This document shows positions 25,940 to 34,500 of a stretch of DNA of 64,000 nucleotides, piece after piece. The translations under genes and the position numbers were made by a program. The DNA comes from Salegentibacter salinarum. GTDB lineage: Bacteria > Bacteroidota > Bacteroidia > Flavobacteriales > Flavobacteriaceae. The notes below the pieces were generated by a model. That model was not told the origin of the DNA, searched no databases, and was given only the letters and a program-made list of their open reading frames with translations. Location of the stretch: contig NZ_FUZC01000006.1 in NCBI RefSeq assembly GCF_900168115.1, positions 124,001-188,000 of the forward strand, written 5' to 3'. The first letter of the stretch is position 1. Every line of letters begins with the position of its first letter.

Positions 25940-27052
25940 TTGATAAAACTGCACGATTTAGAGTTTGAGCCGTATATTTCAGAAGAAGAAATTAACGTAG
26001 CCATAGATAAAGTGGCCGATAAGCTGAATAAAGATTACAAGGATGCGAATCCCATATTTTTAGGAGTGCTTAATGGTTCTTTTATGTTTGCGAGTGAAGT
26101 TATAAAGCGGTTTAATGAAGATTGTGAAGTTAGTTTTGTAAAACTTGGTTCTTACGAGGGTACCAGGACTACGGGAAATGTAAAAACACTACTAGGTCTA
26201 AATCAGTCATTAAAAGGTAGAAAAGTTATTTTACTGGAAGATATTGTTGATACCGGTAATACTTTGGAGGAAATAAATAAAATTTTACTGAAAGAGGAAG
26301 TTGATAATTATGAAGTAGCAACCTTGTTTTATAAACCTGAAGCTTATAAAAAAGACTTTAATATAAAGTATATAGGGGTTGAAATCCCGAATAAATTTAT
26401 TGTAGGTTATGGCCTGGATTATGATGGTTTAGGCAGGAATCTTACGCAAATCTATAAACTTAAAGAGAACAACATGACAAATTTAGTTTTGTTTGGCCCT
26501 CCCGGCGCCGGCAAAGGAACTCAGGCAGACATTCTAAAGGAAAAATATAAGCTAATTCACATTTCTACCGGAGATGTTTTTAGGGACAATATTAAAAGCG
26601 AAACCGAAGTAGGATTGCACGCTAAATCTTTTATGGATAAAGGGCAGTTGGTTCCTGATGAGGTGACGATTAAAATGTTGAATGCTGAAGTTGATAAAAA
26701 TGAAGGCGCGAACGGATTTATCTTTGACGGTTTCCCGAGAACTGCAGCACAGGCAGATGCTTTAGCTGAATTGTTAAAATTAAAGAACACCGAAGTAACT
26801 GCAATGATCGCTTTAGAGGTAGATGATGAGGTTTTGGTTGAACGTCTGTTAGAAAGAGGAAAAACCTCTGGAAGAAAAGACGATGCCGACGAATCGGTGA
26901 TAAGAAACAGGATAAAGGTTTACTATGATGAAACCGCGATATTAAAAGAATACTATAAAAAACAAGATAAATATTACGGCGTAGACGGAGTTGGTTCTAT
27001 AGATGAAATCACTCAACGATTAAGTGCCGTGATTGATAAGCTACAGGCGTAA
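25940..27052 (+). CDS. Fused hypoxanthine phosphoribosyltransferase - adenylate kinase
   Basis: One 370-residue chain joins two purine enzymes. Residues 1-175 are an HPRT: the PRPP loop is VILLEDIVDTGNT (96-108) and LGVLNGSFMF lies near 41-50; it salvages hypoxanthine/guanine to IMP/GMP. Residues 179-370 are adenylate kinase: P-loop GPPGAGKGT (186-194), FDGFPR (262-267) and a short LID (307-317) without zinc Cys. The start is TTG: an in-frame stop lies at 25925-25927, no ATG precedes, and MIKLHDLEFEP is the normal HPRT N-terminus. An internal ATG at 26474 begins the Adk part and could yield free Adk. Confidence 0.9.
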   Translation: MIKLHDLEFEPYISEEEINVAIDKVADKLNKDYKDANPIFLGVLNGSFMFASEVIKRFNEDCEVSFVKLGSYEGTRTTGNVKTLLGLNQSLKGRKVILLEDIVDTGNTLEEINKILLKEEVDNYEVATLFYKPEAYKKDFNIKYIGVEIPNKFIVGYGLDYDGLGRNLTQIYKLKENNMTNLVLFGPPGAGKGTQADILKEKYKLIHISTGDVFRDNIKSETEVGLHAKSFMDKGQLVPDEVTIKMLNAEVDKNEGANGFIFDGFPRTAAQADALAELLKLKNTEVTAMIALEVDDEVLVERLLERGKTSGRKDDADESVIRNRIKVYYDETAILKEYYKKQDKYYGVDGVGSIDEITQRLSAVIDKLQA

Positions 27053-27136
27053 TCTTCAATGAAAGTTTGAAATTACGGAATAGTTAGGGGTTTAAACTCC
27101 AGGGCTGGCCAGTAGATTTGATTAAATAATAAAAAT

Positions 27137-28144
27137 ATGACTGAAGGGAATTTTGTTGATTATGTAAAGATTCACGTGGCTTCCGGAAAAGGAGGAAGTG
27201 GATCTTCACACCTGCACCGCGAAAAATACGTTGCGAAAGGCGGGCCCGATGGTGGTGATGGTGGCCGTGGTGGCCATGTAATTGTGAAGGGGAACAAAAA
27301 CCTTTGGACACTCTATCATTTAAAGTTTAAAAGACATATTCGCGCTGAACACGGTAGCAACGGGAGTAAGCAACGCAGCACGGGTGCAGAAGGTTCTGAT
27401 GAATATATTGAAGTACCTTTAGGAACGGTAATTAGGGATACTGAAACCCAGGAAATTATTCACGAAATCACCGAAGATGGCAAAGAATATCTTATTGCAG
27501 AAGGTGGAATGGGTGGACGTGGAAACTGGCATTTTAAGAGTTCTACCAATCAAACTCCAAGATATTCCCAACCGGGAATAGATGGTACCGAGGTAGACAT
27601 TACCCTGGAGTTAAAAATTCTAGCCGATGTTGGCCTGGTTGGTTTTCCTAACGCTGGAAAATCTACTTTGCTTTCTGTGATTACCGCTGCAAAACCGAAA
27701 ATCGCGGATTATGAATTTACTACCCTTAAACCCAATTTAGGAATTGTAGAATATCGTGATTTTAAAACTTTTGTTGTTGCAGATATCCCGGGAATTATTG
27801 AAGGTGCTGCGGAAGGTAAAGGAATTGGCCACCGGTTTTTACGCCATATAGAACGTAATTCAACCTTATTGTTTTTAGTGCCTGCTGACGCTCCAAATAT
27901 CTCTGAACAATATGAGATTTTGTTAGATGAATTGCGAAGATATAATCCGGAGATGTTGGATAAAGACAGGCTTATCGCTATATCAAAAAGTGATATGCTT
28001 GATACTGAATTGAAACTTGAAATGAAGCATGAGTTAGATAAAAATTTAGGTGCACCTTACCTGTTTATATCTTCGGTAGCGCAACAGGGTTTAACCGAAC
28101 TTAAAGACAGGTTATGGGAAATGCTAAATAAGGAGACTTCTTAA
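27137..28144 (+). CDS. obgE: GTPase Obg/CgtA
   Basis: Essential ribosome-assembly GTPase acting on the 50S subunit. 335 residues: Gly-rich Obg domain (about 5-160, e.g. [14 protein letters not shown]), then a G domain with G1 GFPNAGKST (169-177), switch [11 protein letters not shown] (216-224) and a SKSD G4. It lacks the extra C-terminal OCT domain, as in other flavobacteria. It is 84 bp after hpt-adk and probably co-transcribed with it. A 7-bp hairpin (28143-28161) covers the stop codon. Confidence 0.95.
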   Translation: MTEGNFVDYVKIHVASGKGGSGSSHLHREKYVAKGGPDGGDGGRGGHVIVKGNKNLWTLYHLKFKRHIRAEHGSNGSKQRSTGAEGSDEYIEVPLGTVIRDTETQEIIHEITEDGKEYLIAEGGMGGRGNWHFKSSTNQTPRYSQPGIDGTEVDITLELKILADVGLVGFPNAGKSTLLSVITAAKPKIADYEFTTLKPNLGIVEYRDFKTFVVADIPGIIEGAAEGKGIGHRFLRHIERNSTLLFLVPADAPNISEQYEILLDELRRYNPEMLDKDRLIAISKSDMLDTELKLEMKHELDKNLGAPYLFISSVAQQGLTELKDRLWEMLNKETS

Positions 28145-28279
28145 ACCCTCACATAGGGTTTGGCATTATCTAACGGAATAAAAGCCTACATTCTTTTTCT
28201 TAAGCAGAAAGTTTAAACACAACAACTTTGGATTTCTGTTAATCTTTAGATTTCCTGAACGGTTTTTGATTAAATTTAA

Positions 28280-28313
28280 GCAGCGTGGATTAATTTCTAC
28301 GCTGCATTTTTTT
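28280..28313 (+). terminator. Terminator after obgE
   Basis: Stem GCAGCGT (28280-28286) with ACGCTGC (28299-28305), 12-nt loop, then ATTTTTTT. It lies 25 bp before the next gene's start codon. Confidence 0.75.
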
Positions 28314-28338
28314 GTGAAAAAGTTAAAAATTGATTCTT

Positions 28339-28860
28339 ATGAAGTTAATAAAGTTGTTACTTATTTGTGCCCTAATTTCATCCTGCAATACCCCAAAAGC
28401 GGTTTACGATTATGATGATACGGTTAGTTTTAATAATTATAAAACCTACCAGCTTTTCCCGGATTTCCAGTCGGGCCTGTCGCAGTTGGACGAAACCAGG
28501 TTAATTACCAGTTTAAAAAATGGAATGGAAGAGAAAGGCTTCTCCACTTCTGAAGAGCCCGGTCTATATGTGAACATTTATTCCCGTGAGTTTAAGGACC
28601 AAAACCGAAGTAGTATTGGTGTGGGAATTGGGGGAGGTGGTAGAAGTGGAGGAGTAGGAGTTTCCGGAGGAATTCCTATAGAAAATAATTCTGTAATTCT
28701 TGAACTCACGATAGACTTTATAGATGTGGCCGAAGATTCTTTGATTTGGCAGGCTGTTGTAGAAACCAAGTTCAATCCAAATGCTTCTCCAGAACAACGC
28801 CGGGCAATGTTTGATAAAATCGTAGAGAAGGCTTTAGAAGGTTATCCTCCGAAAGATTAA
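28339..28860 (+). CDS. DUF4136-family lipoprotein
   Basis: Exported lipoprotein, 173 residues from ATG 28339 (an in-frame TTG at 28330 is less likely). Lipobox ISSC. The mature part starts with a DUF4136-like segment (YDYDDTVSFNNYKTYQLFPD). A glycine-rich stretch (SIGVGIGGGGRSGGVGVSGG, about 95-114) forms a flexible loop, then an ILELTIDFIDVAEDSLIW strand pair. Function unknown. It is a single-gene unit between two terminators. Confidence 0.8.
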   Translation: MKLIKLLLICALISSCNTPKAVYDYDDTVSFNNYKTYQLFPDFQSGLSQLDETRLITSLKNGMEEKGFSTSEEPGLYVNIYSREFKDQNRSSIGVGIGGGGRSGGVGVSGGIPIENNSVILELTIDFIDVAEDSLIWQAVVETKFNPNASPEQRRAMFDKIVEKALEGYPPKD

Positions 28861-28892
28861 ATTGCAGTTTTCTATTAAAATTAATGTAATAA

Positions 28893-28920
28893 AAAAGCCC
28901 CGGAAATTTCCGGGGCTTTT
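28893..28920. terminator. Bidirectional terminator between the DUF4136 and OmpA genes
   Basis: Perfect 28-bp palindrome, arms AAAAGCCCCGGAAA and TTTCCGGGGCTTTT, giving a GC-rich stem with a T-run on either strand. It separates two convergent genes. Confidence 0.88.
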
Positions 28921-28964
28921 CACATTTTGGTTGGTTAGTTAGTGGTCAACCTATGGAAGATTAA

Positions 28965-30620
28965 TTAATCTTCCATTTCTTCAGAATCTGTATTGTTTTC
29001 ATCATTCATTATGGTGAATTCACTACGTCTGTTCTTAGCATATTGTTCTGCAGTACAGCCAGTAGGTTCGGTACAGTCGTTAAGCGGCATGCTTTCTCCA
29101 TAACCTTTAGAAGTTAACCTGCTGCGGTCTATGCCGTTTTCAACAAGATACTCTAAAGTAGAAGCTGCACGTCTCTCAGACAATCCCATATTGTATTGAT
29201 CTGAACCTCTAGCATCAGCGTGAGAGCCAATTTCTATCTGAAGTTCAGGATACTTGTTCATAATAGTTACAACTTTATCAAGCGTTGGTTTCGATTCGTC
29301 TTTAATTGTTGCTTTATCAAAGTCGAAGTAAATGTTTCCAACATCTCTTAATTGTTGTCTACCGGTTTCAAGGTTTGTTTCTCTATCATCGTAATCAACA
29401 ACCGGAGGAACATAATCTTCTCTTGTAAACACATAAAGGTTATCTGATCCTCTTCTATTAGAAGCAAGATATCCTTTTTGATTTTCTTCATCTATAATAA
29501 ATGCGAAATCATCGTGACCACTGTTAACGGTGTTACCCAGGTTTTGAACTTCAGAAAAATCTCCTTCAGCTCTAAATACATCTAAGTTACCAAATCCCTG
29601 GTGACCATCTGAAGCGAAGTAAAGTACTCCTTCTTCACTAATGTAAGGGAATTGCTCACGGTGTGGAGTGTTAACTACAGTGCCAAGATTTTGAGGCTCG
29701 CCGTAAGTACCATCTTCATTTACATCTACAACGTAAATATCAAAAGAACCTTCAGAACCCGGCATATCGCTGGCAAAATAAAGTTTGCTGCCATCTGCAC
29801 TTAGGCTCGGGTGCTCAGTAGAATATTCGTCACTTGTAAAAGGAAGCGCTTCAATATTGCTCCATTCACCATCTAGCATTTCTGCACGGAAGATTTTAAT
29901 GTGACCTACTCTAATTCCTTCTTCATTTTTCACTCTTTTCTCACTGTTACGGTCAAAGTACATTACCTGACCATCTTCACTGAAAGTTGCAGAACTTTCG
30001 TGCTCATCGGTATTAATTTCATCAGAAAATAAAACAATATCACTTAATTCTCCGTCTTCAGACATTTCAGCAGAATAAAGATCTAAGGTTGGTTGCTTGT
30101 TCCATGGGTAAACCGGACGCTCCTGGTTTCTTGTTGAAGCGAAAGTAATTCGGTCTCCATAAAACGCGATACCAAAGTCAGCTGAAGCACTATTGTTCAT
30201 AATTTGCTCAGTTGTATAAACGTGAGGAGCAACTGTGTCTAATTCACGTGCAAAATCCTCGTAGTTTATATCGTCTCCGGTATAATCGCTCATGTTCTCA
30301 TCAGCTTCTTCCTGTTCTCCAATAGCACGTAAAGAATGTGCAAATCGAAATTTATATTCAGGCTCGGTGATATCATCGTGTCTAAGGAAAAGTGTGCGGT
30401 AAACTTCCGCAGCACTTTCCATTTGATTTGTGTAGAAGTAAGCATCTCCAAGGTTTTGTAATACCTCCTGATCTTTATCTACAACTTTTTCATAAGCTTC
30501 TGCAGCGTCAATGTATGCTCTTTGAGCAAACAATTTTTCTGCTTTCTTTATTTCGGCACTTTGCCCAAAAGCGGCAAGGCCTATAAAAAGAATAAAAAGT
30601 GTACTATATAAATTTTTCAT
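28965..30620 (-). CDS. OmpA-family protein with TPR and PD40 propeller (PorE-like)
   Basis: Periplasm-facing, peptidoglycan-binding protein, 551 residues. Signal peptide about 1-20 (AAFGQ). TPR-like helices span about 20-130. A PD40/WD40-type beta-propeller spans about 145-405 (repeats such as FSEDGQVMYFDRN, LSADGSKLYFASD and ISEEGVLYFASDG). The OmpA domain spans about 425-540 (NIYFDFDKATIKDES ... RRAASTLEYL). The Asp and Arg that bind diaminopimelate are retained. Similar proteins such as PorE also have a carboxypeptidase-regulatory-like domain between propeller and OmpA; I do not see it here. It is the last gene of the adhesin operon. Confidence 0.88.
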   Translation of the reverse strand: MKNLYSTLFILFIGLAAFGQSAEIKKAEKLFAQRAYIDAAEAYEKVVDKDQEVLQNLGDAYFYTNQMESAAEVYRTLFLRHDDITEPEYKFRFAHSLRAIGEQEEADENMSDYTGDDINYEDFARELDTVAPHVYTTEQIMNNSASADFGIAFYGDRITFASTRNQERPVYPWNKQPTLDLYSAEMSEDGELSDIVLFSDEINTDEHESSATFSEDGQVMYFDRNSEKRVKNEEGIRVGHIKIFRAEMLDGEWSNIEALPFTSDEYSTEHPSLSADGSKLYFASDMPGSEGSFDIYVVDVNEDGTYGEPQNLGTVVNTPHREQFPYISEEGVLYFASDGHQGFGNLDVFRAEGDFSEVQNLGNTVNSGHDDFAFIIDEENQKGYLASNRRGSDNLYVFTREDYVPPVVDYDDRETNLETGRQQLRDVGNIYFDFDKATIKDESKPTLDKVVTIMNKYPELQIEIGSHADARGSDQYNMGLSERRAASTLEYLVENGIDRSRLTSKGYGESMPLNDCTEPTGCTAEQYAKNRRSEFTIMNDENNTDSEEMED

Positions 30621-30632
30621 ATTATTCGGTTT

Positions 30633-31571
30633 TTAGAAGAATCTAGGTGATTTGTCATATCCTTTGGTAAGGCCAAACAGGTCAAGATCAAATAATAGCA
30701 TGATCTCGTGAGTTCCACCTAAATTATAGTTGGCGAAGTCTGAGGTAAAGTGATCGTAAGCATACCCTACACGAAGTGATGGGGTAATTTTAAAGTTCAC
30801 CAAACCTGTGAGGGTTTCATTAAATCTGTAACCAACACCGGCTTCCAACCTGTCATATAACAAAACGTTTGCAGTTACATCTACTGCCAACGGAGCACCT
30901 TGAACACCTCTTGCCATAAAAGCAGGCTTCAATTTAAGATCTGGGTTTAGTTGAAAAACATATCCACCGGTTAAATAATAGTGAATTGCTTCTTCTCCTA
31001 AAGCCGCTAGGCCTTGTTCGTTTTCAATGTATTTAGAGGTAAACAGGTTAGGAGCAGATGCACCTAAATAGTAGTTATCTCCAAACCAGAAAGCACCAAC
31101 TCCAAATACCGGGAAAACTTCGTTAACATTTTCCAAGGCAGGATCTGTAGGATCGTTTACTGCTAAACCTGAAAGGTTTGCATCAAAAGTAGTAAGACCA
31201 CCTTTAAGACCGAATGAGATTTTGCTTTCTCCACCCGTTGGGATTACATAAGCAAAATCGGCAGTTATATTGTTTTCTTTTACAATACCACCAATTTCAT
31301 CGTGAACTACGGTTAAACCAAGTTCTACCCTTTCACTTACAGGAGTGTGGGCAAAGAAGTTGGCGGTGCTTGGAGCACCGTCAACATTTTGCCATTGAGA
31401 TCTGTAAATACCCCCCAGGTTAAGCATACCGGGATCATCGGTAGCATAGGCCGGGTTTATTACACTCATATTGTACATATACTGAGTGAACAGCGGGTCT
31501 TGCTGAGACATCCCCTTGATTGAAAAAAGGATAATGCCTGCGAATATTAAATATTTGATTGTTTTTTTCAT
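30633..31571 (-). CDS. PorP/SprF-family outer membrane protein
   Basis: 312-residue outer-membrane beta-barrel with signal peptide (about 1-22) and the family N-terminus QQDPLFTQYMYNMSVINPAY. In flavobacteria SprF-like barrels sit beside, and are needed for, secretion or attachment of giant proteins with a type B T9SS C-terminal domain. Here it directly follows such a gene (26-bp gap) and precedes an OmpA-like gene (12-bp gap), so all three form one operon. Whether it is the main SprF or a paralogue is not resolvable here. Confidence 0.9.
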   Translation of the reverse strand: MKKTIKYLIFAGIILFSIKGMSQQDPLFTQYMYNMSVINPAYATDDPGMLNLGGIYRSQWQNVDGAPSTANFFAHTPVSERVELGLTVVHDEIGGIVKENNITADFAYVIPTGGESKISFGLKGGLTTFDANLSGLAVNDPTDPALENVNEVFPVFGVGAFWFGDNYYLGASAPNLFTSKYIENEQGLAALGEEAIHYYLTGGYVFQLNPDLKLKPAFMARGVQGAPLAVDVTANVLLYDRLEAGVGYRFNETLTGLVNFKITPSLRVGYAYDHFTSDFANYNLGGTHEIMLLFDLDLFGLTKGYDKSPRFF

Positions 31572-31597
31572 TTCTTTCTAATGTTTATCCTTTTATA

Positions 31598-34500
31598 TTA
31601 TCTGTTCAAGTATACTTTACCCTGACGAGGCTCTGTGCTTCCGTCGTTAAAGTCTACCACATAGAAATATACACCTACTGGTAATACATCGTCTCCAAGA
31701 CTACCAGATTGGTTAGAAGTTCCATCCCAGGTAGGAGTAGAGGCATTGCCTTTGTAAATTGCATTACCCCATCTGTTAAAGATTGTAATATTGAAGTTTG
31801 GATATTCTCTTTCAATATTTTCAATCACGAACCTGTCGTTTCTACCATCTCCATTTGGCGTTATCGCTTCAGGGAATAGTAAAGCACAATCTTCCAGAGT
31901 AACCGTAACAGCTAATCTTTCTGAACTTTCGCATCCATTATCTGAAATAAGCGTCGCGTAGTAAGTGGTACCATCAGTTAGGGTAGCATTGTTGCTAAGA
32001 GCAGTCATACTATCGGCTGATTCATACCAGGTTATTTCACCGCTTTCATTGATCTCGGCAGAAAGGTCTGCAATTGTTGGATTATCAAACTCACATAGTT
32101 CATAATCTGAACTAATAGTTGGAGCAGGAGAATCTACAATATTAACAGTAAGTACTGCTGCTTCAGATTCGCATCCTTCGTCTGATGATTGAGTTACATA
32201 GTAATCTCCATCTACCAACAGGTCTTCTTCGCTAACCATCATAGATAGTTCAGCATCAGAATACCAGGTTAAGTTAGTTCCATCTGCCTCAAGTCTTGTT
32301 GCAGTTTCACCGTCTATTGCACAGAATGCAATCGCTTCACCGGTTGTTGGAGCGTCAGGAGCGTTTCCTAAAGTGATAGTAATAGTTGCAGAATCGTCTC
32401 CACCACACTCATCACCTTCAGCTGTTACACTGTAGATAACTTCGTAGGTTCCAGTTTCAAACTGGGAAGGATCCATAATTCCGTCTGCTATAACGTCACC
32501 ATCTAAGGTGAATTCACCATCCATATCTGCATCTGCAGAAATCAATGAGAAAAGATCTTGTTGACCGTCGTTACTACAAACTGTTACATCCATATCTTCA
32601 CCTGCATCAGCACCTTGAAGGATTTCTATAGTAAAGGTAGTACTGTCTTCACCTTCTACACATGCTGTTGTTGAATCCACAGTATAAGTAATCTCATATG
32701 AACCGGCATCCATCATTGATGGACTAAAGATTCCATCTTCGTACCCTTCGAAATAACCATTTTCGTTCGCTTCGTCGGATATTAGGCTGAAAAGGTCTAT
32801 GTCTTCTGTAGTATCGCATATAGTTAGGGGGTCAATTTCCCCTGCCTCGGCTTCTTCTGTAGCAACTATATTTACCGAAAGGTCTACGGAATCGGAACAC
32901 TCTCCATTCTCAACTGTAAAAGTGGTCGTAAGTGTATTAATTGGATTTTCTTGAAAAGATGCTCTTAATTCTTCAATAGAAGGATTAAAAATTCCTTCTG
33001 CCTCAGAATTTTCCCCAAGTAAATTTCGGAAGTAATTTCTTACGTCCGAAACGGTTGGGTTCTGTATTACTTCATTTATACAAAGCTCAACGCTTCTATT
33101 TTCACCAAGCTCAATGCCTTGGATAACTTCAATTTGAAAAGTTGTAAAGTCTTCCCCTTCTACACAGTCAATATTTTCGTTAACTGTGTAAGTAATGGTA
33201 TATATACTGGCTTCAAATGTTGAAGGTGAGAAAATACCATTTTCAATTGGTTCGCCATCAACTGTAAAAGTACCTCCTGCGGTTCCTGTAATCTCATTAT
33301 TAAGATTTACATCGTTGTCTGTGCTACAGAAAGTATAATTTTCAAAATCTCCTGCATTTGCTTCTTCAATTTCATTAATAGTTATTGAAATCTCAGAGGT
33401 GTCTTCGCAATTTTCATTAGAAACCCTGTATGTAGTAACAAATGGTTCTGAGAAATCTCCGGCATTGTAGTAGGCGAAAAGCTCTTCTACATTAGCATCA
33501 AAATCTCCGCTCAAATCTACATCTTCCTCTTGATTTTCAAGTAAGGTGATTAAAAAGTTTTGAGCTTCCCCAGGATTCGCGATAAGCTCTTCGATTTCGG
33601 TTTCACAATACGATAGTGTTAAGTCGCTTCCTGCATTAGGACCTTCAAAAATACTAATCGTAAATGAGGTAGAAGCTTCACCCTCTACACATGCAGTATC
33701 TTCATTAATTGTATAGCTAACATCATAATCACCTTCTTCCATCACTGCAGGATTAAATATCCCTCCTTCAATAACTTCTCCGTTTATTGTAAAGAAACCT
33801 CCTTCAATGCCGCCTGTTTGTCCTGCTGATAATTGTATTTCATCATCTGTAGTACATAGTTCTATGTCACCAAATTCTCCCGCATCAGCTTGTTGTAGAG
33901 GAGTAACCTCTGCAGTAAGCATAACTGAAACAATTCCACAATCTCCAGTATCTACGGTATATTCGGTTTCGAAGATCCCAAGGCCGTTTTGGTTTTCAAA
34001 TTGTGTCAAAATTTCTGCTGGGCTTGGATCAAAATTTCCTCCTGTCTCAAGACTAGTGTTGTTATTTACAAGATTGGTAAAATAGGATCTGATCTGTGCC
34101 TCAGATGGATTTTCTAAAACTTGATCTTCACATATAACTACGGAAACAGGATTTAATTCTTCCAGATCCTCACCCACAATAATATCAAATGTTGTGAAAT
34201 CAGATGTTCCCTCAATCACACAATCAGCGGAATCATCTACACTATAAGTAATAGTATAGGTTCCTGCACCGATAGATGGATCAAAGTTACCATCTTCATT
34301 AAGAACTCCTTCCTCTGCGGTAAATGTTCCGCCCGGGTTGGCATTTTCATCTAAAAGAGAATCATCTAAGACAATCTCACCTGTATCAAAACAAACTAAA
34401 GTAATGTCGTCTATTTCACCTGCGTTAGCATCACCTGATTCAATGATATCAAGCGTGATATCTACGGTCACATCTCCACAACTAGTTTCTACAGTATATA

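Noticed and set aside
25940-27052. Hpt-Adk fusion as a frameshift or assembly artefact
   Set aside because: A single continuous frame with a plausible linker; an artefact would need loss of a stop codon exactly in frame. Still worth confirming.
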